DNA from: Prosthecodimorpha hirschii
GTDB taxonomy: Bacteria > Pseudomonadota > Alphaproteobacteria > Rhizobiales > Ancalomicrobiaceae
Reading direction: 5' to 3'
Length of the DNA stretch: 64,000 bases
NCBI RefSeq assembly: GCF_001305515.1
Contig: NZ_LJYW01000001.1
Coordinates: forward strand, 3,072,668-3,136,667
Each line of letters begins with the position of its first letter. The first letter of the stretch is position 1. Position numbers and translations under genes: made by a program. The notes beneath the pieces are model-generated. The model was not told the origin of the DNA and did not search any database. It was given only the letters and a program-made list of their open reading frames with translations. This document shows, one piece after another, positions 1 to 9,523 of this stretch.

Positions 1-85
1 GCAGCCGATCGATCTTGAAAGACATCACCGGCCCGGAAGACGAGCGACCGGCCGGCACTCCGGATATCTTCAGAGGAACACCCGC

Positions 86-478
86 ATGCCCATCGCCTTC
101 CACATGATCGCCGGAGCGCCGGAACCGGTCGCGACCTTCAGCCATGCGACCGAGATCGACGGCTGGGTCTTCGTCACCGGCCAGATGCCGACCATACCCG
201 GCCGACCCGACGACCCGCTCGCCGAGGGAATTGCGGCGCAGACCGTGCAGGTCATGGAAAACCTGAAGACAGTCTTGGGCGGGCTCGGCCTGACGCTCGC
301 CGACGTCACCATGGCGCGCGCCTACCTCCTGCATTTCGATCGCGACTACGCGGCCTTCAATGCGGTCTACAAGGGCTTCTTTGCAGAAGGAAAGCTGCCG
401 GCCCGCACCTGCGTCGGCGTCTCCGGGCTGGCCAAGGGTGCGCTGGTCGAGGTCGATCTGATCGCCCGGCGGGGGTGA
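86..478 (+). CDS. RidA/YjgF/Rid family protein
   Basis: A 130-residue protein of the Rid family. Canonical members hydrolyse reactive enamine/imine intermediates from PLP enzymes such as threonine dehydratase. The C-terminal signature is visible: residues 105-127 run PARTCVGV...GALVEVDLIA, containing the Arg-x-Cys segment that in RidA binds the substrate carboxylate, followed by the (V/I)E(V/I) strand. Length is typical for the family. The ATG is preceded by a purine-rich AGAGGA at 72-77. It is convergent with leuC. Subfamily (canonical RidA or Rid1-7) cannot be settled by eye, so I give no symbol. Confidence 0.85.
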   Translation: MPIAFHMIAGAPEPVATFSHATEIDGWVFVTGQMPTIPGRPDDPLAEGIAAQTVQVMENLKTVLGGLGLTLADVTMARAYLLHFDRDYAAFNAVYKGFFAEGKLPARTCVGVSGLAKGALVEVDLIARRG

Positions 479-601
479 CGGGCGAGGTCCTCGCCGGCCC
501 GGCGGCATGGCGCGGCGCGCGGCGGCAAGGCCCGCATACCCCCGGCCGGCGGCGCGGATGCGCGCGCCGCGGATGCTCGGCCCCTCCCCCGGGCCACACA
601 T

Positions 602-633
602 GAAAAGAGCGCCCGGACGGATCCGGGCGCTCT
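602..633 (-). terminator. Rho-independent terminator of leuC
   Basis: A perfect 12-bp inverted repeat (606-617 with 622-633, 4-nt loop) is followed on the minus strand by TTTTC. It lies 25 bases past the leuC stop, so it ends the leuC transcript. Confidence 0.85.
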
Positions 634-657
634 CGAACGGTCGGCAACTGGCTTCGA

Positions 658-2064
658 TCAGCCGAGCGTGCGGATGTCCACGAAGCGGCCGGCGATCGCG
701 GCGGCGGCGGCCATCGCGGGCGAGACCAGGTGGGTGCGGCCCTTGAAGCCCTGGCGGCCTTCGAAATTGCGGTTCGAGGTCGAGGCACAGCGCTCGCCCG
801 GATCGAGCCGGTCGGCATTCATGGCCAGACACATGGAACAGCCCGGCTCGCGCCATTCGAAGCCGGCCGCCTTGAAGATCGCGTCCAGGCCCTCGGCCTC
901 GGCCTGCGCCTTCACCAGGCCGGAGCCCGGCACGATCATGGCGAGCTTGATCGACGGGGCGACGGTCTTGCCGGCGACCATGGTGGCGACGGTGCGCAGA
1001 TCCTCGATGCGGCCGTTGGTGCAGGAGCCGATGAAGATCTTGTCGAGCGGGATATCGGTGATCGGGGTGCCGGGCTTCAGGCCCATATAGTCGAGTGCGC
1101 GGCGCTTGGAGCTGCGCTTGTTCTCGTCGGCGATCGCTTCGGGGTCCGGCACCGTACCGGTCACCGCGACCACGTCCTCGGGGCTGGTGCCCCAGGAGAC
1201 GATCGGCGGCAGGTTGGCGGCGTCGAGGCGGATTTCCTTGTCGAAATGCGCGCCCTCGTCGGAGAACAGCGTCTTCCAATAGGCGAGCGCCTGCTCGAGC
1301 TGCTCGCCCGTGGGCGCCTTCGGCTTGCCGAGGATATACGCGAAGGTCTTCTCGTCCGGCGCGATCAGGCCCGCCCGCGCGCCGCCCTCGATCGACATGT
1401 TGCAGACCGTCATGCGGCCTTCCATCGACAGCGAGCGGATCGCCTCGCCGGCATATTCGATGACGTGGCCGGTGCCGCCGGCGGTGCCGATCTCGCCGAT
1501 GATGGCCAGGATGATGTCCTTGGCGCCGACGCCTTCGGGCAGCTGCCCATCGACGATGACGCGCATGTTCTTCGCCTTGTTCTGCACCAGCGTCTGGGTG
1601 GCGAGCACATGCTCGACCTCGGACGTGCCGATGCCGTGGGCGAGCGCCCCGAAGGCGCCGTGGGTCGAGGTGTGGCTGTCGCCGCACACGATGGTCATGC
1701 CCGGCAGGGTGAAGCCCTGTTCGGGGCCGACGACATGGACGATGCCCTGCCGGCTGTCGAGCTCGTTGTAGTACTCGACGCCGAACTCCTCGGCATTGCG
1801 CGCCAGGGTCGCCACCTGCAGGGCGCTCTCCGGATCGTCGATGCCGTGGCTGCGGTCGGTGGTCGGCACGTTGTGGTCGACGACCGCCAGCGTCTTCTGC
1901 GGCGCGTGGACCTTGCGATGGGCGACGCGCAGGCCCTCGAAGGCCTGCGGGCTGGTGACCTCGTGCACCAGATGACGGTCGATATAGAGAAGGCAGGTTC
2001 CATCCGGCTGGGTGTCGACGACGTGATCGTCCCAGATCTTGTCGTAGAGGGTGCGCGGGGCCAT
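658..2064 (-). CDS. leuC: 3-isopropylmalate dehydratase large subunit
   Basis: LeuC, 468 residues, the [4Fe-4S] subunit of isopropylmalate isomerase in leucine synthesis. It starts [16 protein letters not shown], the usual family N-terminus. The reading frame stays open upstream to about 2265, but that extension lacks family character, so I take the ATG at 2062-2064. Cluster ligands are visible in GSCTNGR and in [10 protein letters not shown] near the C-terminus; the substrate-loop motif [11 protein letters not shown] is also present. The partner leuD is not adjacent, as is common in Rhizobiales. A strong terminator follows. No leader peptide or attenuator is evident upstream. Confidence 0.97.
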   Translation of the reverse strand: MAPRTLYDKIWDDHVVDTQPDGTCLLYIDRHLVHEVTSPQAFEGLRVAHRKVHAPQKTLAVVDHNVPTTDRSHGIDDPESALQVATLARNAEEFGVEYYNELDSRQGIVHVVGPEQGFTLPGMTIVCGDSHTSTHGAFGALAHGIGTSEVEHVLATQTLVQNKAKNMRVIVDGQLPEGVGAKDIILAIIGEIGTAGGTGHVIEYAGEAIRSLSMEGRMTVCNMSIEGGARAGLIAPDEKTFAYILGKPKAPTGEQLEQALAYWKTLFSDEGAHFDKEIRLDAANLPPIVSWGTSPEDVVAVTGTVPDPEAIADENKRSSKRRALDYMGLKPGTPITDIPLDKIFIGSCTNGRIEDLRTVATMVAGKTVAPSIKLAMIVPGSGLVKAQAEAEGLDAIFKAAGFEWREPGCSMCLAMNADRLDPGERCASTSNRNFEGRQGFKGRTHLVSPAMAAAAAIAGRFVDIRTLG

Positions 2065-2374
2065 GCCTTCGTCTCCGTACGGTCGCTCGCCCGGCCGGCT
2101 CTGATGTCGCTCGGGCGTCATAGGGTCGGGCGTGAATACCTGAAACCGACCGCGGACGGAAGTCAAAGTCGCGCCTTCCATGCGCATGACGAGCCTGCAT
2201 CCGATGCCGGCGCACCGGTCCGCCGATCGGCCCGCGCTGCCCTGGCCCCGCCCGGGCCCCCGCAAAATCCCGCATGAACCGTTCGTGAACCACGTCTCCT
2301 AGGCAATATTCAAGTTCTGTCGTTTACTGAATGTGCCGGAAGGTCTTTTGACCGGGACGCTTTCGGAGGGAGTC

Positions 2375-2887
2375 ATGCGTATTTCACATCTTCGCAAGGT
2401 CTTGGCCGGTGCCGTGCTGCTGGCCGCTTTCGCCTTCGCACCGGCGGCCGTCGCGGGCGACACGGTCGCATTCGATTCGAGCTATGCCGCCGGCACCATC
2501 GTCATCAAGACGGGCGAGCGGAAGCTCTATTATGTCACCGGTCAGGGCCAGGCGATCCGCTACCCGATCGCGGTCGGCATGCCGGGCCGCGAATGGACCG
2601 GCACCAACACGGTGGCGCGCAAGGAGGTCAACCCGACCTGGCAGCCCCCGGCCGCCGTCCGGGCCGACAAGCCCGGCCTGCCGAGCCTGATCCCGCCGGG
2701 GCCGTCGAACCCGCTCGGACCGCGCGCGATGGTGCTGGCCTGGGGCGAATACGCCATCCACGGCACGAACAAGCGCAGCTCGATCGGCACCCGCGCCTCC
2801 TACGGCTGCATCCGCATGTACAACGAGCATGTCGTCGAGTTGTTCGACCGCGTCTCGGTCGGAACGCCGGTCGTCGTCCTGCGCTGA
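2375..2887 (+). CDS. L,D-transpeptidase (YkuD/ErfK family)
   Basis: A 170-residue exported L,D-transpeptidase. Residues 1-27 form a signal peptide (MRISHLRKVL... cut after AVA). The YkuD domain fills the rest, with the catalytic motif HGTNKRSSIG...SYGCIRM: His129 and nucleophile Cys145. Such enzymes form 3-3 peptidoglycan cross-links or attach proteins to the wall; Rhizobiales carry many paralogues, so the exact role is open. The start at 2375 is chosen over the in-frame codon at 2333 because GGAGGG (2365-2370) precedes it at good spacing and the signal peptide begins there. Confidence 0.92.
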   Translation: MRISHLRKVLAGAVLLAAFAFAPAAVAGDTVAFDSSYAAGTIVIKTGERKLYYVTGQGQAIRYPIAVGMPGREWTGTNTVARKEVNPTWQPPAAVRADKPGLPSLIPPGPSNPLGPRAMVLAWGEYAIHGTNKRSSIGTRASYGCIRMYNEHVVELFDRVSVGTPVVVLR

Positions 2888-3018
2888 CGGTCCCAACCGC
2901 GCGACCCCCGTATTAATTCAGATGACCGCCCGCGGGTCGGTGGCTAGGCTGGTGAGCCAAGCCCCGGCAGCGGGCGGTGCGCCCAGCGGCGGGCGGTTCT
3001 GTTTCGAGGAGGAAGCGC

Positions 3019-3345
3019 ATGCGTCGATGGTGTCTTGCGGGTCTGACGGCCGCTCTCGCACTGGCGACCGTCCCGGCCGGCGCCGCCGGGCCGGACGCTG
3101 CCAACGGCGCGCGGCTGGCCAAGCGCTGGTGCGCGGAATGCCATGTCGTCGCGCCCGGGCAGGCCCAGGCCAGTGCCGATGTGCCGGCCTTCTCGGCCAT
3201 CGCGGCCGACCCGGCCAAGACGGTCGAGCTGCTGACGACCGTGCTGACGGTGCCCGAAAAGGCGCATACCCGCATGCAGAACCTGAATCTGTCGCGCGTC
3301 GAGATCGCCGACCTGATCGCCTACATCAAGACCCAGAAGCCCTGA
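3019..3345 (+). CDS. Small periplasmic c-type cytochrome
   Basis: A 108-residue monohaem class I cytochrome c. It has a signal peptide (residues 1-23), then the haem-attachment motif CAECH (Cys38, Cys41, His42). Met86 in TRMQNLNLS is a plausible distal ligand, and a terminal helix follows (VEIADLIAYIKTQ). It resembles the small cytochromes that Rhizobiales place beside other genes without a fixed partner. GAGGAGGA at 3006-3013 supports the ATG at 3019 rather than an upstream in-frame start. The 3' end overlaps the convergent HPP-family gene by 20 bases. The electron donor and acceptor are unknown. Confidence 0.88.
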   Translation: MRRWCLAGLTAALALATVPAGAAGPDAANGARLAKRWCAECHVVAPGQAQASADVPAFSAIAADPAKTVELLTTVLTVPEKAHTRMQNLNLSRVEIADLIAYIKTQKP

Positions 3346-3856
3346 CGGATCCGCGGCCGAAGCGATAGAGCCAGGCCGCAGCCGCAACCACGACCGCGCC
3401 GATCGCCACCGAGGCGACCGCCGTCGCCGGATCCGCGCCGACGATCAGGATCGGATCGCCGCCGGCGGGTGGCTGCATGCAATGCAGCGCCTGCATGACC
3501 ACGATCGAAAGGCCGACCGCGACGGCCGCGGCCCAGGGCGAAGGACCGAGCAGGGCGGCGACGGCCCATCCGGTCAGGCTCGAGACGGCGTGACCGGCCA
3601 GGATGACGCGCGGGCGGGCGAAAGCGCTGTCGGGCAGCAGGAAGGCGACGATCACGGTCGAGCCGAGCGAGGACGCGAGGTGGCCGATGCCGGTCGCGCT
3701 CTGCAACGCGACGATCGCCGTCAGGCACAATCCGGCCAGGACCGCAGCCCGGGCCGCCGCGCCGACCCCGGTCGGAACGGCAACAAGATCACGCAGGCGG
3801 AAGAGCGTTCTCGCCGTCCGGGACGGCCCATGGGTGTCGGTCATGGCGCCGATCAT
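3326..3856 (-). CDS. HPP family integral membrane protein
   Basis: A 176-residue membrane protein with four hydrophobic segments (roughly residues 35-55, 62-78, 84-122 and 135-163). It carries the family signature as MQPPAGGDPI at about 127-136, where the namesake HPP is written QPP, and the conserved start of a helix GSTVIVAFLLPDSAFARPR. HPP proteins are poorly characterised; a chloroplast relative takes part in nitrite transport. An alternative ATG lies at 3844. It overlaps the cytochrome gene tail to tail. I assign family only. Confidence 0.8.
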   Translation of the reverse strand: MIGAMTDTHGPSRTARTLFRLRDLVAVPTGVGAAARAAVLAGLCLTAIVALQSATGIGHLASSLGSTVIVAFLLPDSAFARPRVILAGHAVSSLTGWAVAALLGPSPWAAAVAVGLSIVVMQALHCMQPPAGGDPILIVGADPATAVASVAIGAVVVAAAAWLYRFGRGSVRASGS

Positions 3857-3942
3857 GCACGATCCCGGCCACGATCGTCACCGGCCCGGATGCCCGATCG
3901 ACGCATGGCCGCCCTGTCGGGCGACGCCCACAAAGGCGCTGG

Positions 3943-5178
3943 TCAGATGGCCTCGCCACGCAACAGCCGCGGCATGTCGCCGCCGATGCCCGCCGCCTCG
4001 CGGATGAAGCGGCGCTTCAGGCCGGGCAGCCGGTCGACCAGCCCGAGCCCGATGTCGCGGATCAGGCGGATCGGCGTCAGGTCGTTGGAGAACAGGCGGT
4101 TCAGCACGTCGGTGACCATGCCCATCTCGAAGGCGTCGTAGCGCCGCCAGAGCTGGTAGCGCTCCAACACGTCGAACGCCCCGACATCCTGGCCGAGCCG
4201 GCGCGCCTCGATCAGAACCTCGGCCAGCGCGGCCGCGTCGCGGAAGCCGATATTCAGGCCCTGGCCGGCGATCGGATGGATGCCGTGGGCGGCATCGCCG
4301 CACAGCGCGAAGCGCGGGCGGACCCAGTCGCGCGCCAGCGTCAGGCCGAGCGGATAGGCGTGGCGCGGACCGGCCTGGCGGACCGCACCGAGATGGCGCC
4401 CGAAGCGACGTTCGAGTTCCAGCGCGAAGGTGAAATCGTCGCCCTCGACCAGCCGTCGGGCCTCGTCGGAACGCTCGGACCAGACCAGGGACGACCGGTG
4501 CCGGCCCTCGGCATCGTCGGCGAGCGGCAGGATCGCGAACGGGCCGGACGGCAGGAAGTGCTCCTCGGCCCGGCCTTCATGCGGCCGTTCGTGCGCGATG
4601 GTGGTGACGATGCCGGACTGGCCGTAGTCCCAGCGCACCGTCCGGATGCCGGCGAGATCGCGCAGCCGGGAGCGGGCACCGTCGCAGGCAACCAGCAGGC
4701 CGGCCTCGATCCGGCGGCCCGAAGCCAGCGTCAGCCGGGTCGCGCCCGGGCCGGTCTCGAAGCTGGAGACGCTGTCCGGCGCGATCAGGCCGATGCCGGT
4801 CGCCATCGCGGCATCGAGCAGCGCCCCGACCATGGCGGCGTTGGGCACCATATGGGCGAACGGCGTGCCGTCCTCCAGGGCGCCGCCGAAGGTCAGGAAG
4901 ACCGGCCGGACCGCATCGCCGACGCGGCTGTCGGTCACCACCATCTCGGTGATCGGCTGGGCGGCCGGCGCGATCGACGACCACACGCCGAGCCGGTCGA
5001 GCATGGCGCGGGCAGCCGACGCCACGGCGGAAGCCCGGCCGTCCCGGCGCAGCGCCGCCGGCGGCTTCGGCTCGACGACCGCAACCGAGAGACCGGGATC
5101 GGCAGCCTTCAGCGCGAGGGCGAGCGAGAGCCCGACATAGCCGCCGCCGGCGACCACCACATCCTGACGCTCGGACAT
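3943..5178 (-). CDS. UbiH/UbiF/VisC-type FAD-dependent hydroxylase
   Basis: A 411-residue flavoprotein monooxygenase of the UbiH/COQ6 family that hydroxylates the ubiquinone ring. Visible motifs: the N-terminal dinucleotide fold VVVAGGGYVGLSLA (residues 7-20), the DG motif VACDGARSRLRD, and the GD motif ending CGDAAHGIHPIAGQG. The ATG at 5178 starts right before the FAD fold; the frame stays open to 5427 but upstream sequence is not protein-like. It is divergent from tesB. UbiH, UbiF, UbiL and UbiM cannot be told apart here without a tree, so I give no symbol. Confidence 0.9.
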   Translation of the reverse strand: MSERQDVVVAGGGYVGLSLALALKAADPGLSVAVVEPKPPAALRRDGRASAVASAARAMLDRLGVWSSIAPAAQPITEMVVTDSRVGDAVRPVFLTFGGALEDGTPFAHMVPNAAMVGALLDAAMATGIGLIAPDSVSSFETGPGATRLTLASGRRIEAGLLVACDGARSRLRDLAGIRTVRWDYGQSGIVTTIAHERPHEGRAEEHFLPSGPFAILPLADDAEGRHRSSLVWSERSDEARRLVEGDDFTFALELERRFGRHLGAVRQAGPRHAYPLGLTLARDWVRPRFALCGDAAHGIHPIAGQGLNIGFRDAAALAEVLIEARRLGQDVGAFDVLERYQLWRRYDAFEMGMVTDVLNRLFSNDLTPIRLIRDIGLGLVDRLPGLKRRFIREAAGIGGDMPRLLRGEAI

Positions 5179-5326
5179 GTCCTTCGAACTCCTGCTGCTC
5201 TGCCGCCGGACGGCCAGCGATCCTGCACACCGAAATAGCACCGCGGCACGATTTCGCCAGACCGGCGGGTCGACATCCGGGTTCGCCCCCCTGTAACTCT
5301 GTCGCAACCGCCGACCGGAGTCCCGC

Positions 5327-6190
5327 ATGAAAAGCGCCGTGGAACAGCTTCTGGAGTCGCTCGACCTGGAGCCCCTGGAGGTGAACCTGTTCCGCGGCCG
5401 CTCCCTGCAGGTCGGCTGGCAGCGCATCTTCGGCGGCCAGGTGATCGGCCAGGCGGTCGCCGCCGCGGCGCGAACCGTGGCCGACCGGGCAATCCACTCC
5501 CTGCACGCCTATTTCCTGCGCCCGGGCGATCCGTCGTACCCGATCGTCTACGAGGTCGACCGCATCCGCGACGGCGGCAGCTTCACCACCCGCCGGGTGC
5601 TCGCCATCCAGAAGGGCGAGCCGATCTTCTCGATGGCGGCCTCCTACCACAAGGCCGAGACGGGCCTCACCCACCAGATCGCCATGCCGGACGTGCCCGG
5701 CCCGGACGACCTGCCGAGCGAGGCGGAACTGCGCGAACGCTATCTGGCCGAAGCGCCCGAGAATGTCCGCCGCTACTGGATGCGGCCGCGGCCGATCGAG
5801 CTGCGCCCGGTCGATTTCCGCCACTATGTCAGTCGCGAGCCGCTCGAACCGACGCAATTCGTCTGGTTGCGCGCCACCGGTCCCCTCCCGGACGATCCGT
5901 CGGTGCATGCCGCCGTGCTCGCCTATGCGTCGGACACGACCCTGCTCGACACGTCGCTCTTCGCCCACGGCCGGTCGGTCTTCGACCACGACCTGCGGCT
6001 GGCCAGCCTCGACCACGCCATGTGGTTCCACGCGCCGTTTCGCGTCGACGACTGGCTGCTCTACGCCCAGGACAGCCCGGCGACCGGCGCCGGCCGCGGC
6101 TTCAACCGCGGCACCCTGTTCGACCGCACCGGCCGCCTGGTCGCCTCTGCGGTCCAGGAGGGCGTCATCCGTCAGGTGAGGCAGAGCTGA
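5327..6190 (+). CDS. tesB: Acyl-CoA thioesterase II
   Basis: A 287-residue double-hotdog thioesterase that hydrolyses medium and long acyl-CoAs. The typical N-terminus ending in VEQLLESLDLEPLEVNLFRG is present, followed by the first hotdog (GGQVIGQAVAAA) and the second (YASDTTLLDTSLFAHG, DHAMWFHAPFRVDDWLLY). The C-terminal RGFNRGTLFDR...VASAVQEGVIR carries the Gln of the catalytic triad described for E. coli TesB; the Asp is in YASDTTLL. Length matches E. coli TesB (286). It shares a 148-bp divergent promoter region with the hydroxylase gene. Confidence 0.96.
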   Translation: MKSAVEQLLESLDLEPLEVNLFRGRSLQVGWQRIFGGQVIGQAVAAAARTVADRAIHSLHAYFLRPGDPSYPIVYEVDRIRDGGSFTTRRVLAIQKGEPIFSMAASYHKAETGLTHQIAMPDVPGPDDLPSEAELRERYLAEAPENVRRYWMRPRPIELRPVDFRHYVSREPLEPTQFVWLRATGPLPDDPSVHAAVLAYASDTTLLDTSLFAHGRSVFDHDLRLASLDHAMWFHAPFRVDDWLLYAQDSPATGAGRGFNRGTLFDRTGRLVASAVQEGVIRQVRQS

Positions 6191-6929
<739 letters not shown>

Positions 6930-6948
6930 ACTCAGGAGTTCCTGTAAA

Positions 6949-8523
6949 ATGTCGATCTCAACGATGCTCCCCGAGCGCTCCCGGATCGCCAAGACGGCGT
7001 CCGCGGCGCTCGGCATCCTGGCTCTCACGACGCTCTCCGCTGCGGCGGCCGGTCCCGAACCGAACAAGGGCGACACGACCTGGATGCTGATCTCGACCAT
7101 CCTGGTCATCCTGATGACGCTGCCGGGCCTGGCCCTGTTCTACGGCGGCCTGGTCCGCTCGAAGAACATCCTGTCGGTCCTGATGCAGGTCCTGTGCGGC
7201 TTCTCGCTGATCGCGATCCTGTGGGTCGTCTACGGCTATTCGGTTGCCTTCTCGAGCAACCCGAACGACGCGATGAACCCCTATTTCGGCGGCCTGTCGA
7301 AGATGTTCCTGGCGGGCGTGCTGACCGCCGATCCGACCGCCGGCCTGACCTTCGCCAACACGGGCACCTTCTCGAAGGGCGTCGTGCTGCCGGAGATCGT
7401 GTTCGTCATCTTCCAGCTGACCTTCGCGGCCATCACCCCTGCCCTGATCATCGGCGCCTTCGCCGAGCGCATCAAGTTCTCGGCCGTGATGGTCTTCCTG
7501 GTCCTGTGGTTCACCTTCGCCTATCTGCCGATGGCCCACATGGTCTGGTTCTGGGCCGGCCCGGACGCCTACACGCTCGCCGCCTCCAACGCGGACGCCA
7601 TCAAGACCGCGCTGGGTGAGGAATCCGCCAAGAAGTTCCTCGACATGCTGGCCGCGGCCGGCGACGACAAGGCCAAGGTCGCCGAAGTGCTCACCGCCTA
7701 TGGCGATGCGCTCGGCGCGACCGCCGGCTTCCTGTTCCAGAAGGGCGCGATCGACTTCGCCGGCGGCACCGTGGTGCACATCAACGCCGGTGTCGCGGGT
7801 CTCGTCTGCGCCATCATGGCCGGCCGCCGCGTCGGCTTCGGCAAGGAGAACATGGCGCCGCACAACCTCGTCCTGACCATGATCGGCGCCTCGCTGCTCT
7901 GGGTCGGCTGGTTCGGCTTCAACGCCGGCTCCAACCTCGAGGCCAATGGCCTGACGGCTCTGGCGGTCCTGAACACCATCGTCGCCACTGCCGCCGCCGC
8001 GCTCGCCTGGAGCCTCGCGGAAGGCATCACCCGCGGCCATGCCTCGATGCTCGGCGGCGCCTCCGGCGCAGTTGCCGGCCTCGTCGCCGTGACCCCGGCC
8101 GCCGGCTTCGCCGGCCCGATGGGCGCCATCGTGATCGGCCTCGTCGCCGGCATCGTCTGCTTCTGGGCGGTGACCTCGCTGAAGTCGATCTTCAAGTATG
8201 ACGACAGCCTGGACGTGTTCGGCGTGCACGGCATCGGCGGCATCGTCGGCGCCATCCTGACCGGCATCTTCGTCGACCCGGCCCTCGGCGGCGCCGGCGT
8301 CACCAACTACCTGGCGACCGAAGCCACTGCCGTGGTCGGCTACGACCGCGCCGCGCAGATCACCTCCCAGCTCTGGGGCGTCGGCGTCTCAGTGGTCTGG
8401 ACCGCGGTGGTCTCCATCGTCGCCCTGCTCCTGATCAAGGTCACGATCGGCCTGCGCGTCTCCGAGCCGGCCGAGCGTGAGGGTCTCGACATCACGAGCC
8501 ACGGCGAGCGCGCCTACAACTAA
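6949..8523 (+). CDS. amtB: Ammonium transporter with cleavable signal peptide
   Basis: A 524-residue Amt/Rh channel for ammonium uptake. A signal peptide (residues about 11-34) precedes eleven transmembrane helices. The pore histidines are in PMAHMVWFW and in VFGVHGIGG; the entry of the first helix reads GLALFYGGLVRSKN. A soluble stretch of about 50 residues (KTALGEESAKKFLDMLAAAGDDKAKVAEVL..., broken here) sits in a periplasmic loop and lengthens the protein beyond the usual ~430. CAGGAG at 6932-6937 supports the start. It is co-transcribed with glnK and ends at a strong terminator. Confidence 0.95.
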   Translation: MSISTMLPERSRIAKTASAALGILALTTLSAAAAGPEPNKGDTTWMLISTILVILMTLPGLALFYGGLVRSKNILSVLMQVLCGFSLIAILWVVYGYSVAFSSNPNDAMNPYFGGLSKMFLAGVLTADPTAGLTFANTGTFSKGVVLPEIVFVIFQLTFAAITPALIIGAFAERIKFSAVMVFLVLWFTFAYLPMAHMVWFWAGPDAYTLAASNADAIKTALGEESAKKFLDMLAAAGDDKAKVAEVLTAYGDALGATAGFLFQKGAIDFAGGTVVHINAGVAGLVCAIMAGRRVGFGKENMAPHNLVLTMIGASLLWVGWFGFNAGSNLEANGLTALAVLNTIVATAAAALAWSLAEGITRGHASMLGGASGAVAGLVAVTPAAGFAGPMGAIVIGLVAGIVCFWAVTSLKSIFKYDDSLDVFGVHGIGGIVGAILTGIFVDPALGGAGVTNYLATEATAVVGYDRAAQITSQLWGVGVSVVWTAVVSIVALLLIKVTIGLRVSEPAEREGLDITSHGERAYN

Positions 8524-8583
8524 GCCGTCTTCCACCCGGGCGGGTCGGTCTCCTCCCGACGACCCGCACGCGACGGCCACTTC

Positions 8584-8616
8584 GCCCCGGACGGCTTCCG
8601 TCCGGGGCTTTTCTTT
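8584..8616 (+). terminator. Rho-independent terminator of glnK-amtB
   Basis: An 11-bp GC-rich perfect stem (8584-8594 with 8598-8608, CTT loop) is followed by TTTTCTTT. It lies 60 bases after the amtB stop. Confidence 0.93.
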
Positions 8617-8687
8617 GCCCGCAGACCGTCGCGCGCCGCCGGTCCGGGCCCTTTCCGGCGACGCGTCCGGCTCGGTAGGCTCGTGCC

Positions 8688-9218
8688 ATGACCGAAGTGA
8701 TTCTCTACATCGCGCATTCGATCGACGGCTTCATCGCCGACCGCCATGGCGGGATCGGCTGGCTGAAGCCCTATGACGGCACCGATTTCGGCTATGACGG
8801 CTTCATCCGGCGGGTCGACGCGGTGGTGATGGGCCGCAAGACCTACCAGGACTGCCGCGGCTTCGGGACCTGGCCCTATCCGGGCAAGTCGACCGTGGTG
8901 ATGACCAAGGGGCCGCCGGTCGACGGCGACGGCCTGGCGGTGTTCGACGGCCGCAGCCCGCAGGAGATCCTGATCGATCTCGAACATGCCGGCCGCAAGA
9001 CCGCCTGGATCGTCGGCGGCGGCGGACCGATCCGCGCCTTCCTGGATGCGGGCCTCCTCAAGCGCCTGATCCTGTTCCAGATGCCGGTGCTGCTCGGTGC
9101 CGGCACGCCGCTCTGGCCGCCCGGCCGCAAGAGCTATACGGCCACGCTGCGCCGGACCACCGCGCACGAGATCGGCGTGGTCGAAACGGAATACGAGATC
9201 GGCCGGACCTTCGTCTGA
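8688..9218 (+). CDS. Dihydrofolate reductase family (RibD C-terminal-like) protein
   Basis: A 176-residue protein of the DHFR/RibD-C superfamily (COG0262). Visible features are the N-terminal strand VILYIAHSIDGFIADRHGGIGWL, the NADPH-binding segment VVMGRKTYQ and the glycine motif WIVGGGGPIRAFLDAGLLKRLILF. Members are NADPH reductases of mostly unknown substrate; a true FolA would show a different active site and the usual folate-binding Asp/Glu context. It stands alone after the amtB terminator. Function beyond the fold is not inferred. Confidence 0.85.
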   Translation: MTEVILYIAHSIDGFIADRHGGIGWLKPYDGTDFGYDGFIRRVDAVVMGRKTYQDCRGFGTWPYPGKSTVVMTKGPPVDGDGLAVFDGRSPQEILIDLEHAGRKTAWIVGGGGPIRAFLDAGLLKRLILFQMPVLLGAGTPLWPPGRKSYTATLRRTTAHEIGVVETEYEIGRTFV

Positions 9219-9523
9219 GCAGCCGGTGCCGATGAACCGACGGTACCGATGGCGCACAGGCGGCGCCGACGATTCCGTCGTCATAAGCGGGCATCATGGC
9301 TGCCGGCTCGATCGAAATGGCCGGTTCCGGCCCATGTCTCGGAAGGGCCCCACCAACCTATTGATGACACAGACAATTCGATCGGAGGCCGGAGAGACCG
9401 CGATGTCCGGGCCGGGGCAGCGGATTTCGAGGGCCGATGCAGGAATTCCGATTCGAGGGAAGTTGGGCTAGTGTCCCGACGCTTGGCGGGCGCAGCGCCC
9501 GCGCGTCCTCTCGGAGATGTTCG
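9219..9523. other. Intergenic region before the quinone oxidoreductase gene
   Basis: About 305 bases with no gene. It contains only short, poorly conserved open frames and no strong hairpin or repeat. A GGGCTAGTGT sequence near 9466-9475 could be part of a promoter for the following gene, but no good -35 was found. Confidence 0.5.

Noticed and set aside
2829..3368. Plus-strand frame overlapping the L,D-transpeptidase end and the cytochrome gene
   Set aside because: Out of frame with both genes and without any recognisable feature.
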